From Kitasatospora sp. A2-31 (GTDB lineage Bacteria > Actinomycetota > Actinomycetes > Streptomycetales > Streptomycetaceae): a stretch of DNA of 64,000 bases. The notes below the pieces were generated by a model. The model worked only from the letters and a program-made list of their open reading frames with translations, was not told the origin of the DNA and made no database searches. The DNA lies in assembly GCF_022288725.1 (NCBI RefSeq), contig NZ_JAKNTA010000001.1, positions 806,899-870,898 of the forward strand, in the 5' to 3' direction. Position 1 is the stretch's first letter. Each line of letters starts with the position of its first letter. Below are positions 9,097-19,473 of this stretch, piece after piece. The position numbers were made by a program, and so were the translations under genes.

Positions 9097-9215
9097 GTCC
9101 GGTGGCCGGGGACCCGGCGGTGGCGTCGCCGGGCCGGGCCTGGTAGATCTTCCTCACGAACGGCGGAACGCACGACCCGCAGAGCCCGCCCCCGAGGACG
9201 AGACGGAGCGCCCGG

Positions 9216-9965
9216 ATGGCCCCCCGCCCGGTACGGCCCGCACGTACGGCCCAGGCGGCCGTGCTGGCGGCCCTGCTGCTGGCGGCCGGCGCCGCCTGCG
9301 GCGGTGGGGAGGAGAAGCCTCCGAGCGCCGCGGTGGCACCGCCGAGCCCGGCCGGCGACCGGGTGGGCACCCTCTCGATCCGCGACGCCCAGGGCCCGCG
9401 GGCCTGCACGGCCAGCGTGGTGCACAGCCCGCGGCGGAATCTGCTGGTGACCGCCGCGCACTGCGTGCAGAGCCGCCGGATCGGCCTGCTGGACGGCCTG
9501 GTGTTCACCCCCGGCTACCGCAACGGCTACTCGCCCTACGGGAGTTGGCCGGTGCAGTCGATCACCGTCGACCCGCGCTGGGCGGCCGAGGACGACCCCG
9601 AGTACGACGTGGCGTTCGTCACGGTCCGGGCGATCGGCGGCCGGGAGGTCGAGGACGCGGTGGGCGGCAACCCGCTCGCCACCGGGCAGGGCGTCGGTCT
9701 GGCCGTCTCGGTGACCGGCTACCCCAACGAGAGCGACGAACCGATCACCTGTTCGGCCCGGACCAGCTCGCAGAGCCCCACCCAGGAGCGCTTCGACTGC
9801 GGTGGCTACACCAACGGCACCAGCGGCAGCCCCTGGGTCACCGCGGCCGGCACGGTGGTCGGCGTGATCGGCGGTTACCAGGAGGGCGGCGAGACCGACG
9901 GCACCTCCTACAGCGTCGCCTTCGACGACCGGGTCGCCGAGCTCTACCGCCGGGCCACCGCCTGA
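9216..9965 (+). CDS. Secreted trypsin-like serine protease, second tandem copy
   Basis: A 249-residue paralogue of the gene upstream. The signal peptide (about residues 1-27) ends LLLAAGAACGGG, a plausible lipobox. Triad residues are His in LLVTAAHCV, Asp in EYDVAFVTV and Ser in NGTSGSPWVT; the segment VVGVIGGYQEGGETDGTSYS matches VVGVIGGHEEGGNTPDTSYS of the first copy. It lacks the roughly 30-residue spacer that the first copy has between signal peptide and catalytic domain. The GC hairpin at 10097-10128 is its likely terminator. Confidence 0.87.
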   Translation: MAPRPVRPARTAQAAVLAALLLAAGAACGGGEEKPPSAAVAPPSPAGDRVGTLSIRDAQGPRACTASVVHSPRRNLLVTAAHCVQSRRIGLLDGLVFTPGYRNGYSPYGSWPVQSITVDPRWAAEDDPEYDVAFVTVRAIGGREVEDAVGGNPLATGQGVGLAVSVTGYPNESDEPITCSARTSSQSPTQERFDCGGYTNGTSGSPWVTAAGTVVGVIGGYQEGGETDGTSYSVAFDDRVAELYRRATA

Positions 9966-10096
9966 GCCGGACCGCCGCGCCGCCCGCCGGGCCCGTCGTG
10001 CCGCCCGCCGGGCCCGTCGCGTGCGAGCGACCCCGAGGGCGAGGACGTGACGGACGCAACACCCGGCCGTGCGGCGCCGGCCGCCCTGGGACAACA

Positions 10097-10128
10097 CGAA
10101 GGCCCCCCGGTCGTCCGAGGGGCCTTCG
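10097..10128. terminator. Hairpin between protease gene and tRNA-Asn genes
   Basis: CGAAGGCCCC (10097-10106) pairs perfectly with GGGGCCTTCG (10119-10128) across a 12-base loop. It could end the plus-strand protease transcript and the minus-strand tRNA transcript. Confidence 0.7.
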
Positions 10129-10160
10129 CTCTGAGCAGTCACCGGGCGCACCCGGTGCAG

Positions 10161-10233
10161 CTCCCGCATTTGGACTCGAACCAAAAACCTGCCGGTTAAC
10201 AGCCGGCTGCTCTGCCAATTGAGCTATGCGGGA
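10161..10233 (-). tRNA. tRNA-Asn (GTT), copy 1
   Basis: A 73-base cloverleaf from 10233 to 10161. Acceptor TCCCGCA (10233-10227) pairs with TGCGGGA (10168-10162), discriminator G, no encoded CCA. The anticodon loop CTGTTAA gives GTT. The T stem is TTTGG/CCAAA. It lies 61 bp downstream of a second tRNA-Asn on the same strand, so both may be cut from one transcript. Confidence 0.96.
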
Positions 10234-10294
10234 TCGCGGCGGGCAACTGCCGCACCACGGACAGGAGAACCGGCCTTCCGGCCGTCCACCTGAG

Positions 10295-10367
10295 CTCCCC
10301 CAATTGGACTCGAACCAATAACCTGCCGATTAACAGTCGGCTGCTCTGCCAATTGAGCTATGGGGGA
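10295..10367 (-). tRNA. tRNA-Asn (GTT), copy 2
   Basis: A 73-base cloverleaf from 10367 to 10295. Acceptor TCCCCCA pairs with TGGGGGA, discriminator G, anticodon GTT in CTGTTAA. It differs from copy 1 at the acceptor, the anticodon stem (CCGAC/TCGG) and the T stem (ATTGG/CCAAT), each by compensated changes, so both look functional. Confidence 0.96.
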
Positions 10368-10609
10368 TCGGGCTTCCGCTTCGGCCCCCGGCTTCCCGGG
10401 CTCCTCGGCGCTCGCTGCGGGACATACATTAGCGCACTCGGGGGGGTGGTCCGCCAATCGCTTTCCCCGGCCGCCCCGGCGCCCGTCCGGCGCGCCCCCC
10501 GCGCGCCCGGCCCGCCGTCCGGAGATGCTGGGAGCACGGACGGTTCGCCGCCCCGACGGACGGGTAGGGCAATGCGGCAGAGGCCGCCAGGAGAGGGTGG
10601 AATCCGATC

Positions 10610-10903
10610 ATGTGGAAGCTGTCGTTCATCGTCGGACTCGCGGCGGGCTACGTCCTGGGCTCGCGGGCCGGGCGCCAGCGGTACGAGCAGATCGCCAAGG
10701 TCACCCGGCAGGTCGCCCAGAACCCCAAGGTGCAGAGCGCCGCCGACAAGGCCAAGCACCAGGCCGGGGCGGTCGCCGGGAAGGCCGCCGGAGCCGTCGC
10801 GGACAAGGTCGGGGACCGGCTGCCGAACCGGGTGACGGACCGGGTGCCGTACTTCAACCGTCCCCGGACGGAGGACGACAGCTGGGGTACCTTCCGTCCG
10901 TGA
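10610..10903 (+). CDS. Small YtxH-like protein
   Basis: A 97-residue protein opening WKLSFIVGLAAGYVLGSRAG, a short hydrophobic helix with glycine-zipper spacing, then a Lys/Ala-rich amphipathic stretch (KAKHQAGAVAGKAAGAVADK) typical of YtxH/gas-vesicle-like small proteins, and a polar tail. It is probably membrane-associated. The ATG follows GGAGAGGG at about ten bases. It stands alone between the tRNA genes and the sugar kinase. Function unknown. Confidence 0.7.
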   Translation: MWKLSFIVGLAAGYVLGSRAGRQRYEQIAKVTRQVAQNPKVQSAADKAKHQAGAVAGKAAGAVADKVGDRLPNRVTDRVPYFNRPRTEDDSWGTFRP

Positions 10904-11010
10904 CGCGGAGGTGACGGCAGGCCGTACGCCGCGCCGGTACGAGGGAACCGGCCGGGCAACACTTGCCCGGGTCGCCAGCGTCGGCGCGCCCGCTGAGGCA
11001 TGATCTCGAC

Positions 11011-12444
11011 ATGGCCATCGTCGCGGGGATAGACAGCTCGACCGATCGCACCCGGATCGTCGCGTGCGACACGGAGACCGGCGCGGTCCTGCGGTCCGGC
11101 AAGGCCCCGCACCCCGCGCCGGAGCGGGCGGAGACACGGGCCGGCGAGGCCGACCCGCAGCTCTGGCTGCACTCGCTCGGCGACGCCGCGGCGGGCGGCC
11201 TGCTGGAGGGCGTCCGGGCGATCGGCGTCAGCGCGCAGCAGCACGGCATGATCGGCCTGGACGCCGGCGGCGTGCTGGTACGGCCCGCGATCCTCTGGAA
11301 CGACCCGCGCTCCAGCGGCGCCGCCGCCGCGCTGGTGGACGCCCTCGGCGGCCCGGCGGCCTGGACGGCGGCGATCGGCGCCGTCCCCGGCCCCACGTAC
11401 ACCATCGCCAAGCTGCGCTGGCTGGCCGAGTTCGAACCGGCCAACGCCCGCCGGATCGCCGAGGTGCTGCTGCCGCACGACTGGCTGGTCTGGCAGCTGC
11501 TCGGACACCCCAAGCGGCGCACCACCGACCGCGGCGACGCCTCCGGCACCGGCTACTGGTCGCCGATCACCGGCGAGTACCGCCAGGACCTGATCGAGCT
11601 GGCGCTCGGCCACGGTCTGAAGCTCCCCGACGTGCTCGGCCCCGCCGAGCCCGCCGGGCAGACCCCCGAGGGCCTGCTGATCTCCGCCGGCACCGGCGAC
11701 AACATGGCCGCCGCGCTCGGCCTCGGCCTCGGCCCCGGCGACGCGGCGGTCTCGCTCGGCAGCTCCGGGACCATCTTCGCGGTGCACGGGGAGGCCGTGG
11801 TGGACGCCACCGGCCTGGTCTCCTCGTTCGCCGACGCCACCGGCCGCCACCTGCCGATGGTCGCCACCCTGAACGCCGCCCAGGTGCTCCGCTCCACCGC
11901 CGCCCTGCTCGGGCAGGACCTGGAGGGCCTGAGCAACCTCGCCCTGCAGTCCAGCCCCGGCGCGTACGGGCTGGTGCTGCTGCCCTACCTGGACGGCGAG
12001 CGGACGCCCGCGCTGCCGCACGCGGCCGGGACCCTGACCGGGATGCGGGCCGAGTCGATGGCCCCGCAGCACGTCGCCCGGGCCGCCGTCGAGGGCATGC
12101 TCTGCAACCTCGCCGACGCGCTGGACGTCCTGCGCGCCCGGGGCGTGCCGGTGAACCGGGTCTTCCTGCTCGGGACCGCCGGGCGGCTGCCCGCCGTCCG
12201 GCAGATCGCCCCGCTGGTCTTCGGCGTCCCGGTCGTCGTGCCGCCGCCCGGCGCCCACGCGGCGCGCGGCGCCGCCCGGCAGGCCGCCTGGGCGCTGGCC
12301 GGCACCGCTGAGCCGCCGCGCTGGGAGCTGCCGGGGGCCGAGACCGTCGCGCCGGACGCCGAGCAGGACGTGCCGGTCGGCTCGGCGGTGCGCCAGCAGT
12401 TCCGGGCCGCCCGCGAGCAGATCCACCCGGAGACGGCCGGCTGA
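11011..12444 (+). CDS. xylB: FGGY-family carbohydrate kinase, probably xylulokinase
   Basis: A 477-residue two-domain sugar kinase (FGGY_N then FGGY_C, ribonuclease-H-like fold). The first phosphate loop is GIDSSTDRTRIVACD; substrate-side motifs ISAQQHGMIGLD and RPAILWNDPR match xylulokinases; the ATP-side motif is SLGSSGTIFAV. The ATG at 11011 starts directly before the conserved GID motif; an upstream in-frame start at 10963 would add 16 unconserved residues. No xylose isomerase or transporter gene is adjacent, so the sugar is inferred from motifs only. Confidence 0.82.
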   Translation: MAIVAGIDSSTDRTRIVACDTETGAVLRSGKAPHPAPERAETRAGEADPQLWLHSLGDAAAGGLLEGVRAIGVSAQQHGMIGLDAGGVLVRPAILWNDPRSSGAAAALVDALGGPAAWTAAIGAVPGPTYTIAKLRWLAEFEPANARRIAEVLLPHDWLVWQLLGHPKRRTTDRGDASGTGYWSPITGEYRQDLIELALGHGLKLPDVLGPAEPAGQTPEGLLISAGTGDNMAAALGLGLGPGDAAVSLGSSGTIFAVHGEAVVDATGLVSSFADATGRHLPMVATLNAAQVLRSTAALLGQDLEGLSNLALQSSPGAYGLVLLPYLDGERTPALPHAAGTLTGMRAESMAPQHVARAAVEGMLCNLADALDVLRARGVPVNRVFLLGTAGRLPAVRQIAPLVFGVPVVVPPPGAHAARGAARQAAWALAGTAEPPRWELPGAETVAPDAEQDVPVGSAVRQQFRAAREQIHPETAG

Positions 12445-12486
12445 GCCGGGCCGGGGTCCGGTGGGGCCCCGGGCGACGGGTGGGAC

Positions 12487-12594
12487 GGCGTTCGACGCGT
12501 TCGGGGCGGTCGGCGTTCTCGGGACGGCCGGCGTGTTCAGGACGGTCGGTGCGTGCGGGACGGTCGGCGTGTTCGAGGCTTCGGCGTCTTCGAG
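12487..12594. repeat. 18-bp tandem repeat, about six copies
   Basis: Degenerate 18-base units such as GACGGCCGGCGTGTTCAG (12523), GACGGTCGGTGCGTGCGG (12541) and GACGGTCGGCGTGTTCGA (12559) run head to tail, with weaker units on both sides. It starts 43 bp after the sugar kinase stop. Confidence 0.75.
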
Positions 12595-12790
12595 CCGTCA
12601 CGGCGACCACGGGGCCGCGGGACTGCGGGGCCGACCTGGGCGGTGGAGGAAGGAGCCGTTCCGTCGCAGAGAGCGGTGTGCCGGGTCCGACGGCCTTGCG
12701 GCCCTGACGGCCCGCCACGCGGAGGCGAAACGAAGTCGCGGCGGGGAGGGCGGCCGAAACCCCCCCCCCCGCCGCGCGTCCCTGCGATCC

Positions 12791-12819
12791 GGGGCAGCCT
12801 CCCCCCGCGAGGCTGCCCC
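12791..12819. terminator. GC hairpin, possible terminator
   Basis: GGGGCAGCCT (12791-12800) pairs perfectly with AGGCTGCCCC (12810-12819) around a nine-base loop. It is far (about 350 bp) from the upstream stop, so its role is uncertain. Confidence 0.5.
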
Positions 12820-12941
12820 GACCGGTGGGGGATTCGGGACGGCAGGGAGCCAGGTCCACGGCGGTCTCCGGACGAAGGACCCGGGCTCCGCAGTGGGCCG
12901 ACGCGAGAACTCTGCACGACTGACCAGTGAATGTTCGAGCC

Positions 12942-13000
12942 GTGACCGGGGTTGTGAGACACTTCCGTCCGTCTCAGAGCGGTGACCTGGGGTTTGAGAC
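12942..13000. promoter_or_regulatory. Two 19-bp direct repeats upstream of the HTH-DUF2690 gene
   Basis: GTGACCGGGGTTGTGAGAC (12942-12960) and GTGACCTGGGGTTTGAGAC (12982-13000) match at 16 of 19 bases and start 40 bases apart. A shorter related sequence, GTGAGGTTGGAGAC, begins at 13010. Position 110-170 bp before the regulator start suggests autoregulation. Confidence 0.45.
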
Positions 13001-13109
13001 GGCTGGTCGGTGAGGTTGGAGACGCGACGCCGCCCCTGGGCCGGGCCGGTGCACCTCCCGACCCCGTTCGCTCCCCGCGTCCCCCCGTCTCTCGTGTTGG
13101 GAAGACCGC

Positions 13110-14324
<1,215 letters not shown>

Positions 14325-14356
14325 TCGGCCGCGCCGTAGCTCTCCGGACAGGGCCT

Positions 14357-15574
14357 CTAGTCGAGGTAGCCGCGGAGCTGTTCGGCGAAGGCGTGGTCGC
14401 GGAGTTTCACCAGGGTCTTGGACTCGATCTGGCGGATCCGCTCCCTGGTCACCCCGAACAGCACACCGATCTCCTCCAGGGTGCGCGGGCGCCCGTCGTC
14501 CAGGCCGTAGCGAAGCTGGACGACCTGGCGCTCGCGCTCACCGAGGGTGGCCAGGACCGCCTCCAGGTGCTGACGCAGGAGCAGGAAGGCGGCCGACTCC
14601 GCGGGTGAGGCGGCGTCGGCGTCCTCGATCAGGTCGCCGAGCGCCACGTCGTCCTCCTCCCCGACCGGGGTGTGCAGCGAGATCGGTTCCTGGGCGAGCC
14701 GCAGCAGCTCGCGCACCCGCTCCTCGGTCAGCTCCAGGGCGGCGCCGATGTCGGCCGCGGTCGGTTCCACGCCGCGTTCCTGGAGCAGTGTGCGCTGGAC
14801 CCGGATCACCCGGTTGATCAGCTCGACGACGTGCACCGGCACCCGGATCGTCCGGGCCTGGTCGGCCAGCGCCCGGCTCATCGCCTGCCGGATCCACCAG
14901 GTCGCGTAGGTGGAGAACTTGTAGCCCCGCGCGTAGTCGAACTTCTCCACCGCCCGGATCAGGCCGAGGTTGCCCTCCTGGATCAGGTCGAGGAGGCTCA
15001 GCCCACGGCCGACGTAGCGCTTGGCGACCGAGACCACCAGGCGCAGGTTGGCCTCGATCAGCCGCCGCTTGGCGATCCGGCCGATCACCACCAGGGCGTC
15101 CAGTTCGCCGGCCAGCGGGTCGGCGGGCACGGGTTCGCGGTGCAGCCGTTCCTCGGCGAACAGGCCGGCCTCGATCCGGCGGGCCAGCTCCACCTCCTCG
15201 GCGGCGGTCAGCAGCCGGATCCGGCCGATCTCGCGCAGGTACTGGCGGAGCAGGTCGGCGGCCGGGCCGCTCGCGCCGGCGGCCACGGGGCCGGGGTCGT
15301 CGGCGGCGTCGGGCTCCGAGTCAGCGGCGGCGTCGGCGTCGGCTTCGGCGGCTTCGGCGTCGTCGTCGGCGGCGGCTTCGGCGTCCGGGGCGGGCCCGGG
15401 TCTGAGCTCGCCGGACTCCTCGCCACCGTCGCACGCCTCGGGGTGGCCCTCGGGGAGGCCCTGGGAAGGCACCCGGGCCCCGTCCGAGGCCGGAGCCCCG
15501 GCCCGGCCGTGGTCGTCGTGGGGGGCGAGCTGGTCGGTGATCGGGCGGGCGGTCGTGGCAGAGCCTTGGTCCAC
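14357..15574 (-). CDS. hrdA: Group 2 RNA polymerase sigma factor, HrdA-like
   Basis: About 405 residues from a GTG at 15574, chosen because GAGGGG lies six bases upstream. An acidic Ala/Asp-rich N-terminus (about 1-110) precedes region 1.2 ([20 protein letters not shown]), region 2 ([20 protein letters not shown], then [20 protein letters not shown]), region 3 and region 4.2 ([20 protein letters not shown]). These are complete, so it should direct core polymerase to -35/-10 promoters. Naming it hrdA is inference from length and from its place near dnaG, not the principal hrdB locus. Confidence 0.8.
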   Translation of the reverse strand: MDQGSATTARPITDQLAPHDDHGRAGAPASDGARVPSQGLPEGHPEACDGGEESGELRPGPAPDAEAAADDDAEAAEADADAAADSEPDAADDPGPVAAGASGPAADLLRQYLREIGRIRLLTAAEEVELARRIEAGLFAEERLHREPVPADPLAGELDALVVIGRIAKRRLIEANLRLVVSVAKRYVGRGLSLLDLIQEGNLGLIRAVEKFDYARGYKFSTYATWWIRQAMSRALADQARTIRVPVHVVELINRVIRVQRTLLQERGVEPTAADIGAALELTEERVRELLRLAQEPISLHTPVGEEDDVALGDLIEDADAASPAESAAFLLLRQHLEAVLATLGERERQVVQLRYGLDDGRPRTLEEIGVLFGVTRERIRQIESKTLVKLRDHAFAEQLRGYLD

Positions 15575-16037
15575 GGGCATCCCCTCGGGGCGGGCGCGAC
15601 TCTGGCGGACCCGCGCTGGACGGAGCTGGGACGCCCTCCAGTGTGCGGCACGCCACACTCCGTGGCCGAGACTCGTGCGCCGACTTTCTGAGCGCTCTCC
15701 GGCACGTGCCGCACGGCTCGCGCCCCGCCGCGCCCGATCGGAGCGACGGGGGTTCCGGCCGCTCCCGTCAGGTGCGGCGGTGGGCTCCGCGGCGACGGTG
15801 GCCGGCGAGCACGATGCCGCCGGCCGCGACGAGTGCCACCTGTTCTTCCCTGCGGGTCCGGCGCTAGCACGGCGGATGGGGCCGGTCGGACACCAGGCAG
15901 AACGGCTCCGCGGCCGGGCCCGGTTCACCGGCCGGCCGCGGGCCCCGAGCACTCCAGCGCGAGGGCTCCGGCGGCTACGACGGCCGCAGAAAGCGGGATG
16001 ACCGACCGCCAGCCAAGAGAGGGAGACCCGGACCCGG
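15575..16037. other. 463-bp region upstream of the sigma factor gene
   Basis: Between the dnaG stop and the sigma factor start. I see no gene. It should contain the sigma factor promoter; the only symmetry noted is a short interrupted palindrome GTGTGCGGCACGCCACAC at about 15640-15657. Base composition is as GC-rich as the surrounding genes. Confidence 0.5.
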
Positions 16038-17945
16038 TCAGAGCGCGGCGGCGCCCCGGCTGCGCAGCTGCTGGCCGTACTGCTGGAGCTGCCACAGCTC
16101 GGTCTGCACCGCGTGCAGCTCCTCGGCGGAGGCGCGGGTGCCGAGGCGCTGGAGGTGGGCGCGGACCTCGTCCACGCGCCGGTCCACCGCCAGCAGGCGC
16201 AGCTTCACCAGGAACTCCCCCGCGTAGACCGCGTCCGCCTTGCGGCGCGAGCGCACCGGCTCCACGGTCAGCTCGGTGACCAGCGAGCGGACCTGGTCGT
16301 CCGGCGCCGCCTCGCGCACCGCGCCGGTGAAGTCGGCCAGGCCGGCCCCGTACGCGGCACCGCCCGCCTGGGCGATGGCTCGGCGCACGGCGGTGTACGG
16401 CGGGGTCGGGAACTCGTCCTCGCCGTAGTGGTCGAAGGCCGGCGAGACCAGGTCCGGGTGCTGGAGGGCGAGTTTGAGCAGCTCGCGCTCAACGAACTGG
16501 GCCGGGTCGCGCGGATTGAGCACGAAGGCCGGACGGGCGGGCCGGACCGGCTGAGCGGGGTCGGGGCGGCGCTGCTGGCCGTTGGCGCGCGGGTTCTGCT
16601 GGCGCTCGCGCTCCCAGCGGGCGAGCTGGGAGATCCGGCGCACCACGAACTGCTCGTCCAGGATGCCGAGCATCCCGGCCAGCCGGACGGCGTACTCGTG
16701 CTGGATCGAGCGGTCCTTGATCCGGGCGACGATCGGCGCGGCCTCCTCCAGCGCCGCCGACCTGCCCTCGGGGTTCTCCACCCGGTGCCGGGCGACGGCC
16801 GAGCGCAGCGCGAACTCGAAGAGCGGCACCGGGTTGTCGATCAGTTCGCGGACGGCCTCGTCGCCCTTGGCCAGCCGCAGGTCGCACGGGTCCATGCCGC
16901 CGGGGCTGATCGCGATGGACGTCCGGGCGGCGAACTTCTGGTCGTCCTGGAAGGCGCGCAGGGCGGCCTTCTGACCGGCCGCGTCGCCGTCGAAGGTGAA
17001 GACCGTCTCGCCCCGGTAGCTGGCGTTGTCCATCATCAACCGGCGGATGATCTTGATGTGGTCCTCGGCGAAAGCGGTACCGCAGGTGGCAACCGCCGAG
17101 GTGACGCCAGCCAGGTGGCAGGCCATCACGTCGGTGTAGCCCTCCACCACCACGGCCCGGCCGGACTTGGCGATCTCCTTCTTCGCCAGGTCGATGCCGT
17201 ACAGCACGTGGGACTTCTTGTAGATCGGCGTCTCGGGGGTGTTCAGGTACTTCGGGCCGTTGTCGTCCTCGCGCAGGCGGCGGGCGCCGAAGCCGACCAC
17301 CTCGCCCGCGATGTCGCGGATCGGCCAGACCAGCCGGCCCCGGAAGCGGTCGATCAGGCCGCCGCGCTGGCCCTGCGAGGCCAGGCCGCCGAGCAGGATC
17401 TCCTTGTCGCTGAAGCCCTTGCCGCGCAGGTAGCGGACCAGGTGCTCCCAGCCGGCCGGGGCGTAGCCGACGCCGAAGGTCCGGGCGGCCTCCTCGTCGA
17501 AGCCGCGCTCGGCCAGGAAACGGCGGCCGATCTCCGCCTCGGCCGAGGCGAGCTGCTCCTGGTAGAAGGCGGCGGCCACCTTGTGCGCCTCGACCAGCCG
17601 GGTCCGCTCGCCCTGCTGGTGGCGGGGGCTGTAGCCGCCCTCCTCGTAACGGAGCGTGATGTTGGCCTGGGCGGCCATCCGCTCGACGGCCTCGGCGAAC
17701 GTGAAGTGCTCGATCTTCATCAGGAAGGCGATGGTGTCGCCGTTCTCCTGGCAGCCGAAGCAGTGGAAGACACCCTTGGAGGGGTTCACGTAGAAGGAGG
17801 CGGACTTCTCGTCGTGGAAGGGACAGACGCCCTTGTACTCGCCACCGCCACCGTTGGTCAGCTGTACGTAGTCGCCGACCACCACGTCGATCGGCAGTGC
17901 GCTGCGCACCGCCTGTACGTCTTCGTCCCTGATCCGCCCGGCCAC
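16038..17945 (-). CDS. dnaG: DNA primase
   Basis: A 635-residue primase that makes RNA primers at the replication fork. The N-terminal zinc finger uses Cys41, His44, Cys62 and Cys65 (GVCPFH ... VFHCFGC). The catalytic core follows ([13 protein letters not shown], then the Toprim domain with [11 protein letters not shown] and [14 protein letters not shown], where the metal-binding Glu and DGD lie). The C-terminal third is the DnaB-helicase-binding region. The GTG start lies 91 bp after the dgt stop, so the two are likely one transcript. Confidence 0.95.
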   Translation of the reverse strand: MAGRIRDEDVQAVRSALPIDVVVGDYVQLTNGGGGEYKGVCPFHDEKSASFYVNPSKGVFHCFGCQENGDTIAFLMKIEHFTFAEAVERMAAQANITLRYEEGGYSPRHQQGERTRLVEAHKVAAAFYQEQLASAEAEIGRRFLAERGFDEEAARTFGVGYAPAGWEHLVRYLRGKGFSDKEILLGGLASQGQRGGLIDRFRGRLVWPIRDIAGEVVGFGARRLREDDNGPKYLNTPETPIYKKSHVLYGIDLAKKEIAKSGRAVVVEGYTDVMACHLAGVTSAVATCGTAFAEDHIKIIRRLMMDNASYRGETVFTFDGDAAGQKAALRAFQDDQKFAARTSIAISPGGMDPCDLRLAKGDEAVRELIDNPVPLFEFALRSAVARHRVENPEGRSAALEEAAPIVARIKDRSIQHEYAVRLAGMLGILDEQFVVRRISQLARWERERQQNPRANGQQRRPDPAQPVRPARPAFVLNPRDPAQFVERELLKLALQHPDLVSPAFDHYGEDEFPTPPYTAVRRAIAQAGGAAYGAGLADFTGAVREAAPDDQVRSLVTELTVEPVRSRRKADAVYAGEFLVKLRLLAVDRRVDEVRAHLQRLGTRASAEELHAVQTELWQLQQYGQQLRSRGAAAL

Positions 17946-18036
17946 CCCGGAAGTCTACTGGGGCGGTCGGGCTTTCCCGGGGGCCGGCGGGGTCGGCGTG
18001 AGCGGCGCCTCACCGGCGGGGCCGCGGCCCCGGGGA

Positions 18037-19347
18037 TCACGTCCAGGCGGCGCCGACCAGCTTGGCGTGGAGTGCCAGGGCGGAGGCGTCGGTGAGGGTG
18101 GCGATCTGGTCGATCACCGCGCGGAGGGCGGCGCGGTCGTCCTCCGCCTCCCGGTAGAGGGCAGCGAAGACCGGGTCCAGTCCCTCCGGAGCGCGCCGGT
18201 CGAGCACGTGGGCGAGCTCGGCGATCACGATCCGCTGGCGGGCCCGCAGCTGGGCCTGCTCGTCGCGCTGCATCACGAACCGGACGGCGACCGCCTTGAG
18301 CACGGCGCACTCCAGCCGGACGTCGCGCGGCACCACGAGTTCCGCCGCGTACCGGGTGAGCCGGCCGGGGCCGTAGCGGGCGCGGGTGGCCTGCTCGGCC
18401 GCCAGGCAGAAGCGGCCGATCAGCTGGCTGGTGAGGTCCTTCAGGCCCGCCCGGGCGCGGGCCGAGCCGTCGTACGAGCCGGGCCACCACTCCTGGGCGA
18501 GCAGCCGGTCCAGCGCGGCGGCCAGCTCCTCCGGCTCGGCGTCCGGGGCGTAGCGCTCGGCCACCTTGAACAGCTCGGCCCGCTCGCTCGGGGCCCGCAG
18601 CGCGGCCGGGTCGATGTGGCCGGCCTGGAGGCCGTCCTCGACGTCGTGGGTGGAGTAGGCGACGTCGTCGGCCCAGTCCATGACGGTCGCCTCGAAGCAC
18701 TTGCGCCCGGCCGGGGAACCGGCCCGCAGCCAGCGGAAGACCGGGAGGTCGTCGGCGTAGACGCCGTACTTGTGCGAAGCCGGGTCGACCGGGTGGGAGC
18801 CTTGCGTCCAGGGGTACTTGGTGGCGGCGTCGAGCGCGGCGCGGGTCAGGTTGAGGCCGACGCTGCGGCCGGGCCACGGTGCGAGCCGGGCCGGCTGGTC
18901 GTCCTGCGGGGCGAACCGCTTGGGCTCCAGGCGGGTGAGGATGCGCAGCGACTGCGCGTTGCCCTCGAAGCCGCCGCAGGCCTCGGCGGCCTGGTCGAGG
19001 GCCTCCTCGCCGGTGTGGCCGAACGGCGGGTGGCCGATGTCGTGGGCGAGGCAGGCGGTCTCGACGAGGTCCGGGTCGCAGCCCAGCGCGGCGCCCAACT
19101 CGCGCCCGACCTGGGCGCATTCGAGCGAGTGGGTGAGCCGGGTGCGGGGGAAGTCGCTGCGCATCGGCGCCACCACCTGGGTGGTTCCGGCCAGCCGGCG
19201 CAGGGCGGCGGAGTGGAGCACGCGGGCACGGTCGCGCTGGAACGCCGTCCGGCCGGGGCGCTTGTCCGGCTCGGGCACCCAGCGGGCCTCGGCGGCGTGG
19301 TCGTACGGGCTCGGGGCGGCGATGAGGCTCTGCGCGGTGTCGTCCAT
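18037..19347 (-). CDS. dgt: dGTP triphosphohydrolase-like HD protein
   Basis: 436 residues. The HD phosphohydrolase metal ligands are His73 (LTHSLE), His102-Asp103 and the [18 protein letters not shown] segment, with a later Asp in [13 protein letters not shown]. Family members hydrolyse dNTPs to nucleosides plus triphosphate and help set dNTP pools. Its place directly before dnaG fits a replication-related transcript. Length agrees with actinobacterial members (about 420-440). Confidence 0.92.
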   Translation of the reverse strand: MDDTAQSLIAAPSPYDHAAEARWVPEPDKRPGRTAFQRDRARVLHSAALRRLAGTTQVVAPMRSDFPRTRLTHSLECAQVGRELGAALGCDPDLVETACLAHDIGHPPFGHTGEEALDQAAEACGGFEGNAQSLRILTRLEPKRFAPQDDQPARLAPWPGRSVGLNLTRAALDAATKYPWTQGSHPVDPASHKYGVYADDLPVFRWLRAGSPAGRKCFEATVMDWADDVAYSTHDVEDGLQAGHIDPAALRAPSERAELFKVAERYAPDAEPEELAAALDRLLAQEWWPGSYDGSARARAGLKDLTSQLIGRFCLAAEQATRARYGPGRLTRYAAELVVPRDVRLECAVLKAVAVRFVMQRDEQAQLRARQRIVIAELAHVLDRRAPEGLDPVFAALYREAEDDRAALRAVIDQIATLTDASALALHAKLVGAAWT

Positions 19348-19473
19348 ATGACCTTCACGGTACGCCGGACGTCCGACACCGGAAGTATGCCGCGCGCGAC
19401 GGGTCGCGGGCCGGGACGTGAATCCTCGCCCGCGCTCGCCCGGTGTGCGACCGAGCCGGGGGAGGCTCCCGGC

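Larger units (their letters stand above)
12445..13109. other. 665-bp gene-free region with repeats, hairpin and C-tract
   Basis: No convincing gene lies here. The region holds an 18-bp tandem repeat (12487-12594), an 11-base C run (12760-12770), a GC hairpin (12791-12819) and two 19-bp direct repeats (12942-12960, 12982-13000) in front of the HTH-DUF2690 gene. Confidence 0.7.

Noticed and set aside
8251..10367. Genomic island bounded by tRNA genes
   Set aside because: No integrase, no direct repeat of a tRNA 3' end, and base composition and codon use match the neighbours.
12461..12985. Possible gene over the 18-bp repeat
   Set aside because: The product is a six-residue repeat followed by Arg-rich sequence, and every frame through the array is open because 18 is a multiple of three.
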